Shown here one piece after another: positions 1 to 5,116 of a stretch of DNA of 5,116 bases; position 1 is the stretch's first letter; the number at the start of each line of letters is the position of its first letter. A program made the translations under genes and the position numbers. Source of the stretch: Actinomycetes bacterium (lineage in GTDB: Bacteria > Actinomycetota > Actinomycetes > Actinomycetales > Cellulomonadaceae); the NCBI GenBank assembly GCA_023426865.1, contig JAEZBT010000300.1, positions 1 to 5,116 on the forward strand, given 5' to 3'. The notes under the pieces are model-generated. The model made no database searches and was not told the DNA's origin. It saw only the letters and a program-made list of their open reading frames with translations.

Positions 1-1
1 C

Positions 2-124
2 GCCGTCCGGCTCCCGGGCAGTCAGATGCCCACGCCGGACGACATCGACCTCTCAGCGGTGCGCGTCCTCACCGCCGAGGAGCTGGATGCATGTCTGACC
101 GCACCACTCGTCGGGACCGGGTGA
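2..124 (+). CDS. C-terminal end of an unidentified protein (5' end outside window)
   Basis: This frame is open from the window edge to a TGA at 122-124 and gives 40 residues. It includes the stretch MPTPDDIDLSAVRVLTAEEL and ends in LVGTG. About 33 of the 40 codons end in G or C, and the amino-acid mix is balanced. The competing frame starting at position 1 is also open but reads as an Arg/His/Pro-rich shadow. I do not recognise the family from this short tail. Its position 43 bases upstream of a mannitol PTS operon, on the same strand, would suit a sugar-responsive regulator or a catabolic enzyme, but nothing in the visible residues shows either. It may be cotranscribed with the PTS genes, as no terminator-like hairpin follows its stop. 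Confidence 0.6.
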   Translation, partial: AVRLPGSQMPTPDDIDLSAVRVLTAEELDACLTAPLVGTG

Positions 125-154
125 CCCCGCCCGGCTCCGTCCCTCCACTGGCAC

Positions 155-161
155 GAAGGAG
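155..161 (+). promoter_or_regulatory. Ribosome binding site of mtlA
   Basis: GAAGGAG lies 6 bases before the ATG at 168 and fixes that start. The gap between the upstream stop (124) and this ATG is 43 bases, C-rich up to the site. I see no convincing -10/-35 pair, operator palindrome or antiterminator hairpin in it, so the operon promoter is probably further upstream or outside the window. Confidence 0.8.
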
Positions 162-167
162 TCCCAG

Positions 168-1400
168 ATGAGCACGTACACCCCGACAGTCACCGGGACG
201 GGGGTCAAGGCCACCGTCCAACGGTTCGGCGGCTACCTCGCCGGCATGATCATGCCCAACATCGGCGCGTTCATCGCGTGGGGCCTCATCACGGCCATCT
301 TCATCGAGGTCGGCTGGTTCCCGGTCGCCGAGATCGGCGGCTACGGCGACTACGCGGGCCCCGGCCTCACGGGTGTCGGCCTCGTCGGCCCGATGATCAC
401 GTACCTGCTGCCGCTGCTCATCGGCTACACCGGCGGCAAGATGGTGCACGGGACCCGGGGTGGTGTGGTCGGTGGCATCGCGACCGTCGGCGTGATCGTG
501 GGCACGGGCTCGCCGATGTTCCTGGGCGCGATGATCATCGGCCCGGCCACGGCATGGGTGGTCAAGAAGATCGACGGCTGGGTGCAGCCGCGGACACCCA
601 CGGGCTTCGAGATGCTGGTCGACAACTTCGTGGCAGGCATCGTGGGCGGCGCGGCCGCCATCGGTGGCCTGCTCGCCATCGGCCCGGTGGTCGACACCCT
701 CGTCGGCTGGGCGGGCGACGGCGTGGACTTCCTCGTCGACAACAGCCTGCTCCCGCTCGCGTCGCTCGTCATCGAGCCGGCGAAGGTGCTGTTCCTCAAC
801 AACGCGATCAACCACGGCGTGCTCACGCCGCTGGGTGCCGCCGAGTCCACGGCGGACGGCCAGTCGATCCTCTTCATGCTCGAGACGAACCCGGGCCCGG
901 GTCTGGGCATCCTCATCGCCTTCATGCTCTTCGGCCCGCGCATCATGCGCGGCACGGTGCCCGGCGCGATCGTCATCCACTTCCTCGGCGGCATCCACGA
1001 GATCTACTTCCCCTACGTGCTGATGAAGCCGCAGCTCATCGTCGCCGCGATCCTCGGTGGCGCCGCGGGCATCATGACGAACCTCATCACCGGTGCAGGC
1101 CTCGTCGCCTCGCCGGCACCCGGCAGCATCTTCGCCTACATGACGATGACGCCCCGCGGCAGCCACCTCGCGGTGCTCCTCGGCATCCTCATGGCCACCG
1201 TCGTCAGCTTCGTCGCCGCGGCCTTCCTGCTCGGTTTCGGCCGCAAGGAGAAGGCGGTCCCGGCGGACGGCGCCGACGCCGCGGCCGAGCTCGACGCCGC
1301 CAAGCAGGAGGTTGCGGACCGCAAGGCGGCGTCCAAGGCCGGCGTCGCCGGTTCCACCGCACACACGCCCACCACGCCGGCCCGCGAGCCCGGCGCCTGA
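168..1400 (+). CDS. mtlA: PTS mannitol permease, membrane domain EIIC
   Basis: This 410-residue protein is the membrane-embedded channel of the mannitol phosphotransferase system. It binds external mannitol and moves it inward while EIIB phosphorylates it to mannitol 1-phosphate. Residues 20-356 match the Escherichia coli MtlA EIIC domain closely, as I recall that sequence. Landmarks are MPNIGAFIAWG (29-39), LVGPMITYLLPLLIGYTGGK (72-91), LFLNNAINHG (208-217), NPGPGLG (241-247) and GGIHEIYFPY (274-283). His216, His277 and Glu278 correspond to His195, His256 and the mannitol-binding Glu257 of E. coli. Several hydrophobic segments alternate with short loops through residue 356. A short Gly/Tyr-rich insert (about 55-70) lies before LVGPM relative to E. 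coli. Residues 357-410 form a soluble Ala/Lys/Glu-rich then Pro/Thr-rich tail with no EIIB or EIIA domain; those are the next two genes. Function is assigned by strong motif identity; mannitol specificity is inferred from the family. Confidence 0.96.
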   Translation: MSTYTPTVTGTGVKATVQRFGGYLAGMIMPNIGAFIAWGLITAIFIEVGWFPVAEIGGYGDYAGPGLTGVGLVGPMITYLLPLLIGYTGGKMVHGTRGGVVGGIATVGVIVGTGSPMFLGAMIIGPATAWVVKKIDGWVQPRTPTGFEMLVDNFVAGIVGGAAAIGGLLAIGPVVDTLVGWAGDGVDFLVDNSLLPLASLVIEPAKVLFLNNAINHGVLTPLGAAESTADGQSILFMLETNPGPGLGILIAFMLFGPRIMRGTVPGAIVIHFLGGIHEIYFPYVLMKPQLIVAAILGGAAGIMTNLITGAGLVASPAPGSIFAYMTMTPRGSHLAVLLGILMATVVSFVAAAFLLGFGRKEKAVPADGADAAAELDAAKQEVADRKAASKAGVAGSTAHTPTTPAREPGA

Positions 1401-1403
1401 CCC

Positions 1404-1410
1404 GAGGAGA
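1404..1410 (+). promoter_or_regulatory. Ribosome binding site that sets the EIIB start
   Basis: GAGGAGA ends 3 bases before the ATG at 1414. The EIIB frame stays open upstream to an ATG at 1312, but that extension lies inside mtlA and reads as an Arg/Pro-rich shadow. The Shine-Dalgarno therefore supports 1414 as the true start. Confidence 0.8.
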
Positions 1411-1413
1411 ACC

Positions 1414-1722
1414 ATGACCACCATCGACGGCGCGAACGTCCACAAGCTCGTCGTGGCCTGCGACGCAGGCATGGGCAGCAGTGCGATGCTCGCCGGCACC
1501 GTGCGCAAGCAGCTCGCCAAGCAGGGCGTGACGGTGGTGCACACGTCGGTCCAGGAGATCCCCTCCGACGCCGACCTCGTGCTCACCCACGCCGGGCTCG
1601 CCGAACGCGCCCGCGGCGTCGCGCCGTCGGTCCCGGTGGTCCCGTTCCAGCTGTTCCTCGGCGACCCGGCCGTGACGAAGGTCGTGGCCGCCATCCAGCA
1701 GGGGGCGACGATCGATGTCTGA
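1414..1722 (+). CDS. PTS mannitol-specific EIIB, stand-alone phosphocysteine domain
   Basis: This 102-residue cytoplasmic protein carries the phosphoryl group on a cysteine between EIIA and mannitol. The signature KLVVACDAGMGSSAM (residues 11-25) contains Cys16, equivalent to the phosphorylated Cys384 of E. coli MtlA. The remainder follows the family order: an amphipathic stretch ending VRKQLAKQGV, then DADLVLTHAGLAERA, then a C-terminal helix. Length fits a single EIIB domain (about 90-100 residues). The gene starts 13 bases after mtlA in a different reading frame with its own Shine-Dalgarno, so it is a separate polypeptide that must dock on EIIC, unlike the IICB and IICBA fusions common elsewhere. 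Its last 8 bases overlap the start of the EIIA gene, which suggests coupled translation. All expected catalytic features are present and codon use matches its neighbours. Confidence 0.95.
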   Translation: MTTIDGANVHKLVVACDAGMGSSAMLAGTVRKQLAKQGVTVVHTSVQEIPSDADLVLTHAGLAERARGVAPSVPVVPFQLFLGDPAVTKVVAAIQQGATIDV

Positions 1723-2179
1723 GTCGGCCGACCGGACGGTCGACCCGGCCGCCCTGCTCGCGCCAGGCGCCATCCGCCTGGCCGAGCGGGCGGCCGACAA
1801 GGCCGAGGCGATCCGCGCGTGCGGGCAGGCCCTGGTCGACGCCGGAGCGGTCGCCCCGGAGTACGTCCCCGCGATGCTCGAGCGCGAGGAGTCCGTCTCG
1901 ACCTACATCGGCGAGGGTGTGGCCATCCCGCACGCGACCCTCGCGGGCAAGGCGGCCGTCCGCCGCGACGCCCTGTGCTTCCTGCGTTTCCCCGACGGCG
2001 TGGACTGGGACGGCGAGGCCGTCACCGTCTGCATCGGCATCGCCGCCGTCGGCGACGGGCACCTCGACATCCTCGCCGAGCTCGCCCAGATCCTGCTCGA
2101 CCCGGAGCGCGCCGAAGCGCTGCGGGGAGCCGAGACGCCGGAGACGGTGCTCGCCATGCTCACCCCCGCTCAGGCCTGA
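1715..2179 (+). CDS. mtlF: PTS mannitol/fructose-family EIIA
   Basis: This 154-residue cytoplasmic protein accepts phosphate from phospho-HPr and passes it to EIIB. The active-site motif STYIGEGVAIPH (62-73) puts the phosphorylated histidine at His73, matching His554 of E. coli MtlA (motif GESIAVPH). GDGHLDIL (113-120) supplies the second conserved histidine, His116, that lines the site in this family. The conserved segment VCIGIAA (105-111) and the C-terminal ETVLAML helix also fit. The length is typical of a free EIIA. The start ATG at 1715 lies inside the EIIB gene (8-base overlap, with a GGGGG-containing purine stretch about 9 bases upstream), and the ATG frame gives a full N-terminal helix. 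The nearest family alternative is a fructose or PtsN-type EIIA; the adjacent mannitol EIIC and EIIB make mannitol the strong choice. Confidence 0.94.
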   Translation: MSESADRTVDPAALLAPGAIRLAERAADKAEAIRACGQALVDAGAVAPEYVPAMLEREESVSTYIGEGVAIPHATLAGKAAVRRDALCFLRFPDGVDWDGEAVTVCIGIAAVGDGHLDILAELAQILLDPERAEALRGAETPETVLAMLTPAQA

Positions 2180-2207
2180 CGCCCCGAGCACCGACTGAAG
2201 GAGAACG

Positions 2208-3248
2208 ATGAGAGTCCTGCGGTTCCACGCGCCCGACGACGTCCGTCCGGAGGACGCACCCGAGCCGTCGCCCGGTGCCCGGGAGGTGCTGATCCGCGTC
2301 CGCGCCTGCTCGATGTGCGGCACCGACGTGAAGATCAGCCGGTTCGGCCACCACCACATCCACCCGCCGCGCGTCATGGGGCACGAGATCGCCGGCGAGG
2401 TCGTGGAGGTCGGCGGGGAGGTCGAGGGCTGGGCCGCGGGCGACCGCGTGCAGGTCATCGCGGCGATCCCCTGCGGCGAGTGCGACTTCTGCCGCAAGGG
2501 CCAGATGAACATCTGCCCGGACCAGGTCTCGATGGGCTACCACTTCGACGGCGGGTTCGCCGAGCTCATGGTGGTCCCGGAGAACGTGCTGAAGGTCGAC
2601 GGCCTGAACCGGATCCCGGACGGCCTGGGCTTCGCCGAGGCGAGCGTCGCCGAGCCCCTGGCCTGCGCGCTGAACGCCCAGGAGCTCGTCCGGATCAACC
2701 CGGGCGACGACGTCGTCGTGGTCGGTTCGGGCCCGATCGGCTGCCTGCACGTGCGGCTGGCCCGGTCGTACGGCGCGGCGCGCGTCTTCCTCGTCGAGCT
2801 CGTCCGCGAGCGCCTCGAGATGGCGGCCGCGCTCGTCCAGCCCGACGCCGCGGTGTGCAGCGGCGACGAGGACGCGGTGGCGCGCATCCGCGAGCTCACG
2901 GGCGGCCGCGGGGTGGACGTCGCGATCACCGCGGCGGCCTCCGGCAAGGCCCAGGAGGACGCCCTGCAGATGCTCGCGCGCGGCGGGCGGATCAGCTTCT
3001 TCGGCGGCCTGCCCAAGGACAAGCCGACGATCACGCTCGACTCGAACCTCGTGCACTACAGCGAGCTGACGATCGTCGGCGCGAACGGCTCCAGCCCGGA
3101 GCACAACAAGCGCGCGCTGGCGCTCATCGCCGAGGGCAAGGTGCCGGTCGCCGACCTCATCACCCACCGGCTCCCGCTCGAGCGGGCGCTGGACGGCATC
3201 GGGATCGTGGCCCGCGGCGAGGGCATCAAGGTCACCATCGAGCCCTGA
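2208..3248 (+). CDS. Zinc-dependent MDR dehydrogenase, probable sugar-alcohol or sugar-alcohol-phosphate dehydrogenase
   Basis: This 346-residue cytoplasmic enzyme belongs to the zinc medium-chain dehydrogenase family (sorbitol, threonine and galactitol-1-phosphate dehydrogenases). Catalytic zinc ligands are visible as Cys37 in CSMCGTD (34-40), His59-Glu60 in MGHE and Glu149 in VAEPLA. The structural-zinc set is complete: Cys89, Cys92, Cys95 and Cys103. The nucleotide-binding fold begins VVVVGSGPIG (169-178), and the acidic Glu197 at the end of the second strand favours NAD(H) over NADP(H). A His cluster (48-50, 52) precedes the catalytic GHE. AAGGAGA at 2198-2204 is the ribosome site, and an in-frame TGA at 2196-2198 makes the start unambiguous. 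It sits 28 bases after EIIA and 28 before HPr, so it should handle the sugar this PTS imports. Oxidation of mannitol 1-phosphate to fructose 6-phosphate, or of a related hexitol phosphate, is my inference. The chain alone shows only a polyol-type MDR, and a non-phosphorylated polyol substrate remains possible. Confidence 0.93.
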   Translation: MRVLRFHAPDDVRPEDAPEPSPGAREVLIRVRACSMCGTDVKISRFGHHHIHPPRVMGHEIAGEVVEVGGEVEGWAAGDRVQVIAAIPCGECDFCRKGQMNICPDQVSMGYHFDGGFAELMVVPENVLKVDGLNRIPDGLGFAEASVAEPLACALNAQELVRINPGDDVVVVGSGPIGCLHVRLARSYGAARVFLVELVRERLEMAAALVQPDAAVCSGDEDAVARIRELTGGRGVDVAITAAASGKAQEDALQMLARGGRISFFGGLPKDKPTITLDSNLVHYSELTIVGANGSSPEHNKRALALIAEGKVPVADLITHRLPLERALDGIGIVARGEGIKVTIEP

Positions 3249-3276
3249 CGGGCCCGCGAGAGCAAGGGGAGCGGAC

Positions 3277-3552
3277 ATGGCAGAGCGCACTGTCGTCGTG
3301 GCGTCGCAGGTGGGCCTGCACGCCCGCCCGGCGAAGCTGTTCACCCAGGCCGCCGCTGCGGCGGGTGTGAAGGTGACCATCGCCAAGGCCGGGGGGCCGG
3401 CCGTCGACGCCGCTAGCATCCTGCGGGTGATGGCGCTCGCGGTGAAGCACGGCGACGAGGTCACCATCGCGGCCGACGGCGAGGGCGCCGACGACGCCCT
3501 GGACCGGCTCGCCGAGCTGCTCGCGACCGACCTGGACGCGGTGGATGCATGA
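3277..3552 (+). CDS. ptsH: Phosphocarrier protein HPr
   Basis: This 91-residue soluble protein shuttles phosphate from enzyme I to EIIA. The active-site motif VGLHARPAKLF (12-22) places the phosphohistidine at His15, as in E. coli. The second family signature, AASILRVMALAV (45-56), has Ser47 at the position of the regulatory Ser46. The one-residue shift comes from a longer Gly/Pro loop at 39-42. The Lys that usually precedes this Ser is Ala here. GDEVTIAADGEGADDAL (59-75) matches the usual C-terminal strand and helix. AAGGGGA at 3264-3270, 6 bases before the ATG, supports the start. The stop overlaps the enzyme I start as ATGA. Whether Ser47 is phosphorylated cannot be told: no HPr kinase gene is in the window. 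This may be the cell's only HPr or a second copy dedicated to mannitol. Confidence 0.95.
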   Translation: MAERTVVVASQVGLHARPAKLFTQAAAAAGVKVTIAKAGGPAVDAASILRVMALAVKHGDEVTIAADGEGADDALDRLAELLATDLDAVDA

Positions 3553-5116
3553 GGACCCTGCACGGCGCGGGCGTGGGGCGGGGTGCGGCCGTCGGGCCGG
3601 TGGCCCGGGCGCACCTGTCCCCGGTGGTCTCGGACGGCCCGGCGGAACCGGACCGCGACGTGGCGTCCCGTGCGGCCGAGGCAGCGTTCGCGCTGGTCGC
3701 CGACGCCCTCGACGCCCGGGCGGAGGCCTCGTCGGGGACTGTCGCGGGCGTGCTGGGCGCCGCCGCGGCCATGGCACGTGACAGCGAGCTCATCGAGCAG
3801 GTCCGGGTGCGGATCGGGCTCGGACAGCCGGCTCCGTTCGCCGTCGACCGGGCGGTCGCGGAGTTCGTCGACCTGTTCCGCCAGGACCCGTTCCTCGCCG
3901 AGCGGGTGACCGACCTGCTCAGCGTGCGTGACCGCGTCGTCGCGCGGCTGCTCGGGCTGCCGGAGCCGGGGGTGCCCGCGCTCGCCGAGCCGTCGGTGGT
4001 GGTCGCCCGGGACCTCGCACCCGCCGACACGGCCGCCCTCGAGCTCGACAAGGTGCTCGCGATCGTCATCGAGCAGGGCGGCCCGACCGGGCACACGGCG
4101 ATCATCGCCGGCCAGCTCGGTATCCCGTGCGTCGTGCGCGTCGCCGGGGCGGGGGACCTCACCGACGGTGAGGAGGTCGCGGTCGACGCGGCGGCCGGCA
4201 CGGTCGGCGGCGAGCCCGACGACACCGTCCGGAACCGCGGCGCCGCGCGTCGGGAGGCCCTCGCCTCCCTCGCCCTGCGGCGCGACCCCGGGACGACCGC
4301 GGACGGCCACCCCGTGGCGCTCCTGGCGAACATCGGCACGGCCGAGGACGCCGAGCGGCTCACCGACGCGGCGGTCGAGGGCGTCGGCCTGTTCCGCACG
4401 GAGGTCCTCTTCCTCGGGCGCAGCGACGAGCCGACGCAGGCCGAGCAGGCCGACGTGTACGCGCGCGCGTTCGCGGCCCTCGGCGGGCGCAAGGTCGTGG
4501 TGCGCACCCTCGACGCCGGCGCGGACAAGCCCCTCGCGTTCGTGACCCGCGGCGACGAGGAGAACCCGGCCCTGGGCGTGCGCGGGTTCCGCCTGGTCCG
4601 GGCGTCGGAGCCCCTGGTGCGTGGGCAGCTCGCCGCCATCGCGCGGGCGGCCGAGCGGACCGGCGCCGACCCCTGGGTGATGGCGCCGATGGTCGCGACG
4701 GTCGAGGAGGCCGCGCAGTTCGCGGCCCTCGCCCGCGAGGCCGGGGTGCGGACCGTCGGAGTGATGGTCGAGGTGCCCTCCGTGGCGCTCCGGGCACGCG
4801 ACGTGCTCGCCGAGGTCGACTTCGTCTCGATCGGCACCAACGACCTCGCGCAGTACACGATGGCGACGGACCGCCTGCTCGGCGGCCTCGCGGACCTGCT
4901 CGACCCGTGGCAGCCGGCAGTGCTGGACCTCGTCGCGGCGACGGCGTCGGCGGCAGTGGCGGCCGGCAAGCCCGCCGGGGTGTGCGGTGAGTCCGCGGCC
5001 GACCCGCTGATGGCCCTCGTGCTCACCGGGCTCGGCGTCACGAGCCTGTCGATGTCCCCGGCGGCGGTGCCCGGGGTGCGGTTCGCGCTGGGCCGCCACA
5101 CGCGGCAGCGGTGCAC
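3549..5116 (+). CDS. ptsI: PEP-protein phosphotransferase, enzyme I of the PTS (3' end outside window)
   Basis: The frame starts at ATG 3549 and stays open to the window edge, giving 522 residues; about 30-50 more are expected. It autophosphorylates from phosphoenolpyruvate and passes the phosphate to HPr. The N-terminal HPr-binding and phosphohistidine domains span about 1-225, with the active His182 in GGPTGHTAII (177-186). The C-terminal PEP-binding barrel shows GVGLFRTE (278-285, Arg283), RTLDAGADK (319-327, Arg319), Glu408 in MVEVP, SIGTNDLAQYTMATDR (427-442: metal ligand Asp432, Arg442) and Cys479 in GVCGE. These match Arg296, Arg332, Glu431, Asp455, Arg465 and Cys502 of E. coli enzyme I in constant order. 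Two oddities are Gly181 where Ser normally precedes the active His, and Gly188 where Arg is usual six residues after it. The start overlaps the ptsH stop (ATGA) with only a weak CGGTGG ribosome site, so coupled translation is likely. Pyruvate phosphate dikinase is excluded by length and motifs. Confidence 0.95.
   Translation, partial: MRTLHGAGVGRGAAVGPVARAHLSPVVSDGPAEPDRDVASRAAEAAFALVADALDARAEASSGTVAGVLGAAAAMARDSELIEQVRVRIGLGQPAPFAVDRAVAEFVDLFRQDPFLAERVTDLLSVRDRVVARLLGLPEPGVPALAEPSVVVARDLAPADTAALELDKVLAIVIEQGGPTGHTAIIAGQLGIPCVVRVAGAGDLTDGEEVAVDAAAGTVGGEPDDTVRNRGAARREALASLALRRDPGTTADGHPVALLANIGTAEDAERLTDAAVEGVGLFRTEVLFLGRSDEPTQAEQADVYARAFAALGGRKVVVRTLDAGADKPLAFVTRGDEENPALGVRGFRLVRASEPLVRGQLAAIARAAERTGADPWVMAPMVATVEEAAQFAALAREAGVRTVGVMVEVPSVALRARDVLAEVDFVSIGTNDLAQYTMATDRLLGGLADLLDPWQPAVLDLVAATASAAVAAGKPAGVCGESAADPLMALVLTGLGVTSLSMSPAAVPGVRFALGRHTRQRC

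Noticed and set aside
889..902. Perfect 14-base palindrome ACCCGGGCCCGGGT inside mtlA, a possible operator
   Set aside because: It encodes the conserved Asn-Pro-Gly-Pro-Gly motif of mannitol EIIC, and GC-rich Pro/Gly codons produce the symmetry. It has no partner site near the promoter region.
1312..1413. Upstream extension of EIIB to the ATG at 1312
   Set aside because: The extra 34 residues are an Arg/Pro shadow of the mtlA tail. A good ribosome site precedes the ATG at 1414, and the family N-terminus fits that start.
278..1417. Alternative plus-strand frame within mtlA, 379 codons
   Set aside because: It is extremely Arg/His/Pro-rich, a frame-shifted reading of mtlA with no plausible start signal. 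The same applies to the shifted frame at 2315-3370 inside the dehydrogenase gene.
69..1694. Long minus-strand open frame (541 codons) antisense to mtlA and EIIB
   Set aside because: Same composition effect: low-complexity Asp/Glu/Arg/His runs and no motif, opposite well-conserved PTS genes.
3249..3256. Short palindrome CGGGCCCG directly after the dehydrogenase stop, a possible terminator
   Set aside because: It is too short, has no loop and no T-run, and is followed within 8 bases by the HPr ribosome site region.
2160..5099. Very long open frame on the minus strand (about 980 codons) antisense to the dehydrogenase, ptsH and ptsI
   Set aside because: Its product is rich in Arg, His, Asp and Gly with no recognisable domain. 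It arises because the sense genes almost never use the TTA, CTA and TCA codons that would give antisense stops in high-GC DNA. The sense strand encodes clear families with all motifs intact.

Overview
The window is a block of tightly packed, co-directional genes on the + strand. Base composition is very GC-rich, with G or C at nearly all third codon positions. This, together with the protein flavour (Ala/Asp/Arg/Val-rich, actinobacterial-type PTS proteins), points to a high-GC actinomycete. A Cellulomonas-like or other Micrococcales genus is my guess; it is an inference, not a proof.

Layout: positions 2-124 hold the last 40 codons of an unidentified upstream gene. A 43-base gap with a good Shine-Dalgarno follows. 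Then come the mannitol permease domain EIIC (mtlA, 168-1400), a separate mannitol EIIB (1414-1722), a separate EIIA (mtlF-type, 1715-2179), a zinc-dependent medium-chain dehydrogenase (2208-3248), HPr (ptsH, 3277-3552) and PEP-protein phosphotransferase enzyme I (ptsI, 3549 to the window edge, 3' end missing). Gaps are 13-28 bases or the genes overlap (8 bases between EIIB and EIIA, 4 bases between HPr and EI). I see no terminator between them, so they read as one operon.

Functionally this is an entire phosphotransferase relay in one unit: PEP -> EI (His182, first visible 522 residues) -> HPr (His15) -> EIIA (His73) -> EIIB (Cys16) -> mannitol carried through EIIC, giving mannitol 1-phosphate inside the cell. 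The dehydrogenase between the transporter subunits and the general PTS proteins is the obvious candidate for the next oxidation step. It belongs to the zinc MDR family (sorbitol/galactitol-1-phosphate dehydrogenase type), not to the MtlD family normally used for mannitol 1-phosphate, which is absent from the window.

I do not see a wholly new system. Points worth a second look are the MDR enzyme in the MtlD position, the private HPr and EI, an EIIC that still carries what looks like the linker of an ancestral IIC-IIB fusion, and two unusual residues in the EI active-site loop. No RNA genes, mobile elements, CRISPR or extended repeats were found, and there is no gene-free stretch longer than 43 bases.
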